From Clostridium felsineum DSM 794 (GTDB lineage: Bacteria > Bacillota > Clostridia > Clostridiales > Clostridiaceae): a stretch of 64,000 nucleotides of DNA. The stretch is from assembly GCF_002006355.2 (NCBI RefSeq), contig NZ_CP096980.1:434001-498000 (forward strand). Direction: 5' to 3'. Below the pieces are notes generated by a model. That model worked only from the letters and a program-made list of their open reading frames with translations. It searched no databases and was not told the origin of the DNA. Of the stretch, positions 44,198 through 52,189 are shown one piece after another (positions within the stretch are counted from its first letter, which is position 1; the number at the start of each line of letters is the position of its first letter). A program made the translations under genes and the position numbers.

Positions 44198-45808
44198 ATG
44201 AACGTAACTAAATTATACACAAAAAATTATAATCAATTTAATGATAATTTGCAACTTATATTACCATTAAATTTAGAAAACTTAATACCAGAAGATGATT
44301 CGGTTCGTTTGCTAAGCTATTTGTTGGAGGGATTAAATTATAAAAAATTGTACAAGGCGTATTCTTCCGTAGGAAGAAAATCAGCAGTTGAACCCAAAAT
44401 CATGTTCAAAATAATATCTTATGCTTATTCTCAAAATATTTATTCAAGTAGAAAGATAGAAAAAGCATGCAAAAGAGATATAAATTTCAAATGGCTACTT
44501 CAAGGCTTTAAAGCACCTGATCACGCTACTATAAGTAGATTTCGAAAAAAATATCTTTCAAATGAAGTGATTGAAGATTTATTTTATCAACAAGTTAACT
44601 ATTTAGCTAAAGAAAAAGAATTATTATTTGAAAATGTATTTATCGATGGTACTAAAATTGAGGCAAATGCCAACCGATATACTTTTGTTTGGAAGAAAGC
44701 TATTTATAAAAATGAAGGTAAGATGTTTGATAAAATTATTGCTCTTGTTAAAACCATTAATCTTGAAAGATTAATGAAATTCACTATTGAGAGAGAAACT
44801 TTGATTGATGATATAAACAAAATTCTTCAATGGCTTTTATTTGAAAAAGAAAAAAGAAATATAGAGTTTGTTCATGGAATCGGTAAAAGAAAAACTGCAA
44901 TTCAAAAGTGGATAGAACAACTATCACAATATAAAGAAAGACAAGAAAAATATAATTTAAGTAAGAAAATATTTTCAAAAAGAAATAGCTATTCTAAAAC
45001 TGATACTGATGCAACTTTCATGCATATGAAAGATGATCATATGAGAAATGGTCAATTAAAACCTGCCTATAATGTACAAATAGCAGTTGATAGTGAATAT
45101 GTAACTGGTGTTGGAGTATTTGATGATAGAAATGATATAGCAACATTAATACCAATGATTACTAATATGCAAGAAAAAATTGGTCATAAATATACTAATG
45201 TGATTGCAGATTCTGGTTACGAAAGTGAAGAAAACTATTTGTTTTTAGAGTCTAATAATCAAATACCATATATAAAACCTCAAACTTATGAGAAATGGAA
45301 AAAAAGAAGTTTTAAAAACGACATCAGTAAGCGTGAAAATATGAAATATGATGTTAAAACAGATACATATATTTGTCATAATAATAGAAAATTATTCCCA
45401 TCATATATTATTCATAAAAAATCTGCAAGTGGGTATACGTCTGAGGTTACTGTTTATGAATGTGAAAATTGCGATAACTGCACTTTGAAATCAAAGTGCA
45501 CAAAAGCAAAGAATAACCGAAAAATGCAGGTTTCAAAGACTTTTATTAAAAAGCGTCAAATTTCATACAACAATATCAAAACTGAATTGGGAACTAAATT
45601 GAGAATGAACAGATCTATTCAAGTTGAAGGTGCGTTTGGAATTTTAAAAAGCGACTATGAATTCAAAAGATTTTTAACACGTGGAAAAAATAGTGTAAAA
45701 ACTGAATTTATTTTGCTTTGTTTTGGATATAACATTAACAAATTACATTTAAAAATCCAAAATGAAAGAACTCAAAAGTATCTTCACGAATTAAAAACTA
45801 TTTCCTAA
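44198..45808 (+). CDS. IS1182 family transposase
   Basis: 536 residues, full length for the family. The N-terminal DUF772-type domain (LPLNLENLIPEDDSVRLLSYLLEGL, then YSQNIYSSRKIEKACKRDINFKWLLQG) precedes a DDE catalytic domain: first Asp in FIDGTKIEANANRYTF near 150, second in VIADSGYESEENY near 338, and Glu in RSIQVEGAFGILKSDY near 475. A cysteine cluster (ECENCDNCTLKSKC near 426-439) lies between the last two, as usual for IS1182. There is no Shine-Dalgarno before the ATG at 44198, and a stable hairpin ends 17 bases upstream, so translation is probably weak, consistent with self-limited transposition. No frameshift or truncation is visible. Confidence 0.93.
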   Translation: MNVTKLYTKNYNQFNDNLQLILPLNLENLIPEDDSVRLLSYLLEGLNYKKLYKAYSSVGRKSAVEPKIMFKIISYAYSQNIYSSRKIEKACKRDINFKWLLQGFKAPDHATISRFRKKYLSNEVIEDLFYQQVNYLAKEKELLFENVFIDGTKIEANANRYTFVWKKAIYKNEGKMFDKIIALVKTINLERLMKFTIERETLIDDINKILQWLLFEKEKRNIEFVHGIGKRKTAIQKWIEQLSQYKERQEKYNLSKKIFSKRNSYSKTDTDATFMHMKDDHMRNGQLKPAYNVQIAVDSEYVTGVGVFDDRNDIATLIPMITNMQEKIGHKYTNVIADSGYESEENYLFLESNNQIPYIKPQTYEKWKKRSFKNDISKRENMKYDVKTDTYICHNNRKLFPSYIIHKKSASGYTSEVTVYECENCDNCTLKSKCTKAKNNRKMQVSKTFIKKRQISYNNIKTELGTKLRMNRSIQVEGAFGILKSDYEFKRFLTRGKNSVKTEFILLCFGYNINKLHLKIQNERTQKYLHELKTIS

Positions 45809-45970
45809 TTATGGAATAATATAGTTAGGTTTATTTTAGTGCGTCAAAATCTCATGGAAATTCAAATAATTAATATAGTATTTAAAATATTAGGCAATTT
45901 TATAGCTTAAACAAAAAAAGAGCATCGCTCATGATTAATTTTAATCATTTTGCGACACTCCCTTTTTTTA

Positions 45971-47866
45971 CTAGGATAATTCAAATGCACCAGTATAAAG
46001 TTGATAGTATTTTCCCTTCTCAGATATTAAATCATCATGACTTCCTCTTTCAATAATTCTACCTTGTTCAAGAACCATTATTACATCAGAGTTTTTAACG
46101 GTTGAAAGTCTATGAGCTATTACAAAAACAGTTCTTCCCTTCATAAGCTTATCCATTCCGTCTTGTACAATGGCTTCTGTTCTAGTATCAATACTTGAAG
46201 TTGCCTCATCAAGTATTAGAACTGGTGGATCAGCGATGGCAGCTCTTGCAATTGTTAGAAGTTGTTTTTGACCTTGGGATATATTTGAACCATCACCAGT
46301 TAGTATAGTATCATATCCTTGTGGAAGATGTTTTATAAATTGATCTGCATTTGCAAGCTTTGCAGCAGCGATTACTTCTTCATCAGTTGCATCTAATTTA
46401 CCATATCTAATGTTATCAGCAACTGTACCTGTGAATAAATGAGGATCTTGAAGTACAACTCCAAGTGATCTTCGTAAATCATTTTTCTTGATTTTATTTA
46501 TGTTTATACCATCATATCTGATTTTACCATCTTGAATATCATAAAATCTGTTGATTAAGTTAGTTATGGTAGTTTTTCCTGCACCAGTTGCACCAACAAA
46601 TGCAACTTTTTGTCCTTGCTTTGCGTAAAGCTTTATATTGTGAAGAATCATTTTTTTGTCATTATATCCGAAGTCAACATCATCAAATACAACTTCTCCA
46701 TTAAGCTTTGTGTAAGTTACACTGCCATCTTGATGTGGATGTTTCCATGCCCAAGTGCCAGTGTGTTTATCAGCTTCCACTAATTCACCTTTTTCGTTTT
46801 CTTTAGCATTAATTAAGGTAACATATCCGTCATCAGTTTCGGATTTTTCATCAAGAAGTCTAAATATACGTTCAGCTCCAGCAAGTCCCATTACTATAAA
46901 GTTAAACTGTTGAGCCAATTGATTTGTTGTTTGGCTAAAGGTTCTAGTGAGCTGCAAAAATGATGCAATAGCTCCAAGAGTAAAGCCCCAAAAGTTTCCT
47001 ATAGCAAGTATTGAACCTAAAATAGCAACTAAAACGTAATTTATATATCCGATGTTAGCCATAATAGGCATTAATATATTAGCAAATTTGTTGGCATTAT
47101 TGGCACTATTATAAAGAACATCATTTAATTCATCAAACTTTATTTTTGATTCTTCTTCATGACAAAATACCTTTACTACCTTTTGACCTTCCATCATTTC
47201 TTGTATATATCCATTTACTTTTCCTAAATCTTTTTGCTGCAAATTAAAGTATTTTCCACTTTTAGCACCAATAGATTTAGTTACTTTTAGTATTACAAAT
47301 ATAATTATTACTTGAAGTATTGCAAGAGGGATACTCAAATATATCATAGAAATTAATGAACCAATAATGGTAATAGCACCAGATAAAAGTTGAGGAATAC
47401 CTTGTTCAATCATCTGCCTAAGAGAATCAGTATCGTTTGTGTATATACTCATTATATCACCGTGGGCATGAGTATCAAAAAAGCTAATAGGAAGTGATTC
47501 CATGTGCTCAAAAATTTCATCTCTTAGTTTTTTTAAAGAACCTTGAGTTATTGTAATCATCAAACGACTGAATATATAAGTAGAGATAACTCCAATATAG
47601 TAAATAACTGCCATAGTCATTACAAACTTAAGGAGTGGTCCAAAATTAGTACCAGATGACTTTAAAAGTGGAATTATATAATTGTCAATCAGTTTTCTTA
47701 TAAATAAAGTACCTATTACATTGGCTATAGCACTTATGAATATAGTCAATATAACTATAAAGAATAACATCTTATATTGTTTAAATACATAAAGCATCAA
47801 TCTTTTTAATATTTTTAAAGGAATACCTTTTTTTTGTTTACTTGGGTTTGTACTATTTTTACTCAT
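45971..47866 (-). CDS. ABC exporter subunit, canonical half (YheH/BmrD-like)
   Basis: 631 residues. Six membrane helices (about 25-320) form a type I exporter domain, then the ATPase: Walker A GATGAGKTT near 429, signature ISQGQKQ near 530 and Walker B plus catalytic glutamate in LILDEATSSID near 552. A charged insert of about 40 residues between the membrane domain and the ATPase (near 345-390, with WAWKHPHQDG) is also known from the YheH-type partner of heterodimeric exporters. The gene overlaps its upstream partner by 8 bp. This subunit has the hydrolysis-competent site. An insertion sequence now sits 8 bp downstream of its stop. Confidence 0.92.
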   Translation of the reverse strand: MSKNSTNPSKQKKGIPLKILKRLMLYVFKQYKMLFFIVILTIFISAIANVIGTLFIRKLIDNYIIPLLKSSGTNFGPLLKFVMTMAVIYYIGVISTYIFSRLMITITQGSLKKLRDEIFEHMESLPISFFDTHAHGDIMSIYTNDTDSLRQMIEQGIPQLLSGAITIIGSLISMIYLSIPLAILQVIIIFVILKVTKSIGAKSGKYFNLQQKDLGKVNGYIQEMMEGQKVVKVFCHEEESKIKFDELNDVLYNSANNANKFANILMPIMANIGYINYVLVAILGSILAIGNFWGFTLGAIASFLQLTRTFSQTTNQLAQQFNFIVMGLAGAERIFRLLDEKSETDDGYVTLINAKENEKGELVEADKHTGTWAWKHPHQDGSVTYTKLNGEVVFDDVDFGYNDKKMILHNIKLYAKQGQKVAFVGATGAGKTTITNLINRFYDIQDGKIRYDGININKIKKNDLRRSLGVVLQDPHLFTGTVADNIRYGKLDATDEEVIAAAKLANADQFIKHLPQGYDTILTGDGSNISQGQKQLLTIARAAIADPPVLILDEATSSIDTRTEAIVQDGMDKLMKGRTVFVIAHRLSTVKNSDVIMVLEQGRIIERGSHDDLISEKGKYYQLYTGAFELS

Positions 47867-49586
47867 CCGTATCAGCTCCCTTCACTTGAGATTCATATAC
47901 TTCACGATATATTTCATTTGTTTTTATTAGGTTTTCGTGAGTATCAAAAGCATCTATTTTTCCATCATTTAGAACTATAATTCTGTTTGCATCTTCTACT
48001 GAGGATATACGCTGAGCTATGATAATTTTTGTAGTATTAGGTATAGTTTCTTTGAAAGCTTTTCTAATAAGAGCATCTGTTTTAGTATCTACGGCACTAG
48101 TTGAGTCATCTAAAATTAGGATCTTAGGCTTTTTAAGGAGGGCTCTAGCAATACAAAGTCTTTGCTTTTGACCACCAGATACATTGTTTCCACCCTCTTC
48201 GATAAAGGTATCGTATTTATCAGGAAGAGTTTCGATAAATTCCTCAGCTTGAGCTTGCCTACATGCGTCTATTAATTCTTCATCAGTAGCATTTTTGTTT
48301 CCCCATCTTAAATTTTCTTTTATTGTTCCAGAAAATAATACATTCTTCTGAAGAACCATGGAAACTTCATTCCTAAGAGTTTCTATATCATATTTTCTAA
48401 TATCAATGCCACCAACAGTAATGCTTCCTCGTGTTACATCATATAGTCTTGGGATAAGCTGAACGAAGGTGGATTTTGCACTACCGGTTCCTCCTATAAT
48501 ACCTATAGTTTCACCAGAATTTATATTTAGATTTATATTCTCTAAGAGTATTTTGTCTTTTGAGTATCCAAAATCAACATTAGAAAATGATATAGCACCA
48601 TCTTTTACTTCAAAGATAGGATTTTCAGGATTAGCTAAATTACTTTGCTCGTCCAGAACTTCAACAATTCTTTCAGCAGAGGACTTGGCCATAATTACCA
48701 TTACAAATACCATTGATATAACCATTAAGCTTATCATTATATTGGTTGTATATGTAAATAAGCTCATTAGCTGACCCGTTGTCATAGATTTTGAGACAAT
48801 CATTTTTGCTCCAAGCCAAGATAAAAGTAATATGCAAGTATATACTGTAAATTGCATTAAAGGAGCATTTAAAATAATAACTTTTTCTGCTTTTACAAAA
48901 TACTTGTATAGAATACCAGAAGCATCATGGAATTTATCAATCTCATGATCTTCTCTTACATAGGCTTTTACAGCACGAATTGAGGTTAAATTTTCCTGTA
49001 CACTTGCATTTAGTTCGTCATATTTCCTGAAAACTTTTTGAAAGTATGGATGTACAGTAGTCATAATAAAATACAAACAAATGCCAAGAAAGATTATAGC
49101 ACCTAAAAATACTAGTGATAGCTTAGCGTTTATGTAAAAACACATAGCCATAGCGGAAATTAACATGATAGGTGCTCTTGCAAACATCCTTATTATCATT
49201 TGAAAGGCGTTTTGAACATTTGTAACATCTGTAGTTAATCTAGTAATTAGACCAGCTGTAGAATACTTATCTATATTTGAGAAAGAAAACTCTTGTATGT
49301 TATAATACATTCCTTTTCTTAAATTCCTAGCAAATCCAGCTGAAGCTTTTGCAGCATATTTACCAGATAAGGCTCCACAAGTTAAAGAGGCGAAAGCAGC
49401 TACAATCATAATTGTTCCAATAATACATACATATCTTATATTTCCTTTTCCAACACCGTTATCGATAATTTTAGACATTAATAATGGAATAATAACTTCC
49501 ATAGCTACTTCGCCTAAGACAAATATAGGGGTAATAATTGCGGCTTTTTTAAATTCTTTTAAGTAACTTACTAATTTTTTTATCAT
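47859..49586 (-). CDS. ABC exporter subunit, degenerate half (YheI/BmrC-like)
   Basis: 575 residues. Six membrane helices (about 15-300), then an ATPase with Walker A GGTGSAKST near 365, signature NVSGGQKQR near 466 and Walker B LILDDSTSAVD near 489. The residue after the Walker B aspartate is Asp instead of the catalytic Glu, the usual mark of the degenerate site in heterodimeric drug exporters such as BmrCD or LmrCD. It therefore should pair with the 631-residue product encoded by the overlapping next gene. GGAGG lies 8 bases before the ATG. The MarR gene upstream and the shared GTTAG-N4-CTAAC dyad indicate drug-responsive control. Confidence 0.93.
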   Translation of the reverse strand: MIKKLVSYLKEFKKAAIITPIFVLGEVAMEVIIPLLMSKIIDNGVGKGNIRYVCIIGTIMIVAAFASLTCGALSGKYAAKASAGFARNLRKGMYYNIQEFSFSNIDKYSTAGLITRLTTDVTNVQNAFQMIIRMFARAPIMLISAMAMCFYINAKLSLVFLGAIIFLGICLYFIMTTVHPYFQKVFRKYDELNASVQENLTSIRAVKAYVREDHEIDKFHDASGILYKYFVKAEKVIILNAPLMQFTVYTCILLLSWLGAKMIVSKSMTTGQLMSLFTYTTNIMISLMVISMVFVMVIMAKSSAERIVEVLDEQSNLANPENPIFEVKDGAISFSNVDFGYSKDKILLENINLNINSGETIGIIGGTGSAKSTFVQLIPRLYDVTRGSITVGGIDIRKYDIETLRNEVSMVLQKNVLFSGTIKENLRWGNKNATDEELIDACRQAQAEEFIETLPDKYDTFIEEGGNNVSGGQKQRLCIARALLKKPKILILDDSTSAVDTKTDALIRKAFKETIPNTTKIIIAQRISSVEDANRIIVLNDGKIDAFDTHENLIKTNEIYREVYESQVKGADTDE

Positions 49587-49601
49587 AAAGATCCTCCTTT
49601 T

Positions 49602-49615
49602 GTTAGGTTTCTAAC
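49602..49615. promoter_or_regulatory. MarR-type operator before the ABC exporter operon
   Basis: GTTAGGTTTCTAAC lies immediately upstream of the exporter ribosome site. The same dyad, in the longer context TTGTTAG-N2-TTCTAACTAAT, occurs before the marR gene at 50092. Confidence 0.8.
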
Positions 49616-49622
49616 TAATAGT

Positions 49623-49658
49623 CCAAAAAAAATTGCATTTAATCAGCAATTTTTTTGG
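49623..49658 (-). terminator. marR gene terminator or attenuator
   Basis: CCAAAAAAAATTGC (49623-49636) pairs with GCAATTTTTTTGG (49646-49658). It overlaps the end of marR and lies before the exporter operon, which has little room for its own promoter, so it may attenuate read-through from marR. Confidence 0.65.
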
Positions 49659-50070
49659 AAATTCTATCAATTAAATTAACTAATGTATTAAATTCATCAT
49701 CACTAAATTCATCTTTTAGAGATTGTTCCATCTTATGAATAGCTTCGTACACTTTATTATCTAGTTCTAGTCCCTTATCTGTAAGAACTATTTTCTTTAA
49801 CCGAGCATCATCACATACGCTTATTCTTTTAATGTAATCTTTTTTTTCCATCAATTGAAGTGCACTTGTGACGGAAGACCGTCTAATATTAAGTTCCTCT
49901 TCGATATCTTTCTGAAATAGAGGCCTTTTATTAGAGTTCTTATGTATAAAACCAATAATTCTAGCTTGAACACCTGTAAGACCAAAGGTTGATGCATCTT
50001 TATTTAATTGCCTGCTAATTTTATTAGAAAGATTAAGTATAATTTTACCAATATGTACATTATTTTTCAT
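49639..50070 (-). CDS. MarR family transcriptional regulator
   Basis: 143 residues. The winged helix-turn-helix occupies about 35-105: LTGVQARIIGFIHKN, the recognition helix in LNIRRSSVTSALQLMEKKDYIKR, and the wing with DARLKKIVLTDKG (the typical DxRxxxxxLTxxG motif). Terminal helices form the dimer interface. A short AGAGGT site precedes the ATG. It is followed by the heterodimeric ABC exporter operon in the same direction, and both promoters carry the dyad GTTAG-N4-CTAAC, so it should repress itself and the exporter until a drug ligand releases it. Confidence 0.93.
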   Translation of the reverse strand: MKNNVHIGKIILNLSNKISRQLNKDASTFGLTGVQARIIGFIHKNSNKRPLFQKDIEEELNIRRSSVTSALQLMEKKDYIKRISVCDDARLKKIVLTDKGLELDNKVYEAIHKMEQSLKDEFSDDEFNTLVNLIDRISKKIAD

Positions 50071-50091
50071 AGATATATACCTCTATAATTT

Positions 50092-50105
50092 GTTAGACTT
50101 CTAAC
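50092..50105. promoter_or_regulatory. MarR-type operator before its own gene
   Basis: GTTAGACTTCTAAC, 22 bp before the marR ATG; it shares flanking TTGTTAG and CTAACTAAT with the second copy at 49602. Confidence 0.8.
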
Positions 50106-50346
50106 TAATTATATATTTATATTGGATTCTTTGTCAATATAGTATTAATGCCAATTATTACTGTGTAAGTGTTTACATATAATAATATTATTTATAATTA
50201 AAAGAATGAACTAAAACTTAATAATATCATCATGAAATTTTTGTAAAGCTTTTTATTCCATTTGCTGATTTATATTACAATAAAAGTATTTAGTGTGGTA
50301 TAATAGGGTGGTATATTTTAGGAATGATAATAAGAGGTGAGAGTAA

Positions 50347-50898
50347 ATGATGCTTTTGATAATATTCTCCATTTGCTGTTTATTAGTAGTGTCTATTAGA
50401 ATACAAGTACATAAATCTCAAAAAATGTCCAAGCTAAGTAAAAGAGATTTGAAGCTTATTTTAATTTCATTTTTAGTAATAGCTGTATTTTGTACTATAA
50501 GCTATAAACTTAATATAAAATATGATTATAGATATTCATATGTAGTAGGTGTAATTATATTTTATTTATTTTCTCTTTTTATACATAGGAAGGCACTTAA
50601 GGATTTAGGCAGGAAAAATTGGGCGGATTCATCTAAACCTAGGGAGGATGCAGAGCTTATTACTACAGGATTGTACTCAATTATAAGACATCCTATATAT
50701 TTATCATTTATGTTAGAAGGAATATCAGTTAGTTTAGTATCTCCTTATTTTATTGGCTTAGGAGTTTGTGAATGTTCTCTATGTTTTTATAGAATTAAGC
50801 TCTCTAAGGAAGAAGAATATTTAGAAGAAAGATATGGAGAGGAATATATTAAATATAAAGAAAAGGTTAAGTACAGAATAATTCCCTTTATTTATTAA
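50347..50898 (+). CDS. ICMT/PEMT-like integral membrane methyltransferase
   Basis: 183 residues with four to five membrane helices (about 3-20, 32-52, 62-82 and 120-145). The C-terminal part has the signature of the isoprenylcysteine carboxyl methyltransferase and phospholipid methyltransferase superfamily: ELITTGLYSIIRHPIYLSFMLEG near 100-122 (the GPYxxxRHPxY motif) and EEEYLEERYGEEYIKYKEKV near 155-174, which bind S-adenosylmethionine. Bacterial members methylate lipids or other small hydrophobic substrates; the substrate here is unknown. AGAGGTGAG precedes two adjacent ATG codons. It is monocistronic, with a TATAAT about 50 bases upstream. Confidence 0.85.
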   Translation: MMLLIIFSICCLLVVSIRIQVHKSQKMSKLSKRDLKLILISFLVIAVFCTISYKLNIKYDYRYSYVVGVIIFYLFSLFIHRKALKDLGRKNWADSSKPREDAELITTGLYSIIRHPIYLSFMLEGISVSLVSPYFIGLGVCECSLCFYRIKLSKEEEYLEERYGEEYIKYKEKVKYRIIPFIY

Positions 50899-51082
50899 AA
50901 TGTAGGGATATAGAATTACATAAAAGCAGTAGTATTTTAAAAAGTATTGAATAGTTAAGAAAACAAAGTTTGTAAAATATACAATAATATTTGGAATTAT
51001 ATGTAAATTAGTGCTTAGAAATAAAAAACTGGAGATTACACAAATTACAAGAAAGCATACTTTTTTTACTTTATAAACAATT

Positions 51083-51138
51083 AAAATACAAATAGTTATA
51101 TAATTATTTAATGAATATTATACGACTATTTGTATTTT
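51083..51138. promoter_or_regulatory. 14-bp perfect inverted repeat upstream of lysR
   Basis: AAAATACAAATAGT (51083-51096) and ACTATTTGTATTTT (51125-51138) with a 28-nt loop, ending 34 bp before the LysR ATG. It could be a terminator for the upstream gene or an autoregulatory site. Confidence 0.5.
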
Positions 51139-51172
51139 TAGTTATATTTATAATAATAGGAGATTTGAAATT

Positions 51173-52075
51173 ATGGAATTTAGGCAGCTAAGTTATTTTA
51201 TATCTGCAGCTAAGTATTTAAGCTTTACTAAAGCAGCAGAAGAACATTATGTTGCACAAACAGCTATAAGCCAGCAAATTTCATCCTTGGAAAAGCATCT
51301 GAATGTAAAGTTGTTTATAAGGAGTAATCGTACAGTTCAGTTAACAGAAGCAGGAAGAGTGCTTTTAAGAGAAGCTAATTTAATAACTTCAAAGGTGGCT
51401 GAGGCAGAAGCCAAAACAAAAGAAGCAGCACTGGGTTTTGAAGGAACGTTAAATATAGGAACTGCAGGACCCAGTGAAAGAAGGGTTTTACCTGTAATGC
51501 TTAAGCGTTTTCATGAATTGTACCCTAAAATATCTATAAATATTATTAGAGGTGGATATAAAAAACTGGTAGAGGATTTAAAAAGTAATTATTTAGATGT
51601 GATTTTTGTTTTTCCATATGAAGTAGAGGATATAAAAGGCATAGAATATAGGAAAATGTTTAGCTATAAGATTTATATGGCGGTAAGCAAGGAACATAAA
51701 TTAGCACAATATAAAAAAATTGATGTGAAAAAAATAGTAAATGAAAAATTTGTGATAGTTAGTGAAGACGAAGCACCAAAAACAATAGAGCAGTATAAAA
51801 AAAACTGTGAAAAAGATAAATTTCAATTAAATATAGTAGCTAAGTGTAAATCTTTAGAAAGTATGCTCGTTATGGTTGAGGCTGGTATAGGAATTGCATT
51901 GGTTCCAAGTTGTCTGGTGGATAGGTCTAACGAAAACATTTCCTATGTTAAGCTTGAAAACAGCAAACAAGTTGTTGAGATAGGGCTTGCTTGGCAAAGA
52001 GAGAGTAATAATCCTACAACTAAGCTTTTTTTAAATGTAGTTGATGAATTGCATATAAAGAAGCAAAAAAAGTAA
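51173..52075 (+). CDS. LysR family transcriptional regulator
   Basis: 300 residues. The N-terminal winged helix (1-60) is typical: MEFRQLSYFISAAKYLSFTKAAEEHYVAQTAISQQISSLEKHLNVKLFIR. The linker helix (about 60-85) leads to a periplasmic-binding-protein-like effector domain (about 90-295). AGGAG lies about 11 bases before the ATG. The Old Yellow Enzyme-type gene follows 114 bp downstream in the same direction, with its own promoter and a TATAAG-N5-CTTATA dyad at about -64. LysR proteins activate neighbouring genes from such a site, so that flavoprotein is the probable target, with its substrate or product as inducer. Confidence 0.94.
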   Translation: MEFRQLSYFISAAKYLSFTKAAEEHYVAQTAISQQISSLEKHLNVKLFIRSNRTVQLTEAGRVLLREANLITSKVAEAEAKTKEAALGFEGTLNIGTAGPSERRVLPVMLKRFHELYPKISINIIRGGYKKLVEDLKSNYLDVIFVFPYEVEDIKGIEYRKMFSYKIYMAVSKEHKLAQYKKIDVKKIVNEKFVIVSEDEAPKTIEQYKKNCEKDKFQLNIVAKCKSLESMLVMVEAGIGIALVPSCLVDRSNENISYVKLENSKQVVEIGLAWQRESNNPTTKLFLNVVDELHIKKQKK

Positions 52076-52079
52076 TAAG

Positions 52080-52145
52080 TATAAGTTTTTCTTATATTCT
52101 CATAACTATAACATGTTTTACTGCAAAAAAACTGAGTGATATAAT
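52080..52145 (+). promoter_or_regulatory. LysR recognition dyad and promoter of the flavoprotein gene
   Basis: TATAAGTTTTTCTTATA (52080-52096) is a perfect dyad with 6-bp arms, containing the T-N11-A pattern. TTTACT (52117-52122), a 17-bp spacer and TATAAT (52140-52145) follow. With a start near 52152 the dyad centre is at about -64, the canonical LysR recognition position. Confidence 0.8.
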
Positions 52146-52189
52146 CGAAATATGGTATTGAGTTTTTTAAAGCATGGGAGGTTAACTTA

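Larger units (their letters stand above)
44098..45962 (+). mobile_element. IS1182-type insertion sequence, intact
   Basis: About 1.87 kb with one transposase gene. The ends are imperfect inverted repeats: GGGGCTGTTGCAAAA (44098-44112) and, as the reverse complement of 45948-45962, GGGAGTGTCGCAAAA. Both are flanked outward by A/T homopolymers, so the exact borders may be up to 7 bp further out and a target duplication cannot be read. The right end lies 8 bp from the stop codon of the ABC exporter gene at 45971, probably in place of its original terminator. Only one copy is present in the window. Confidence 0.88.
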
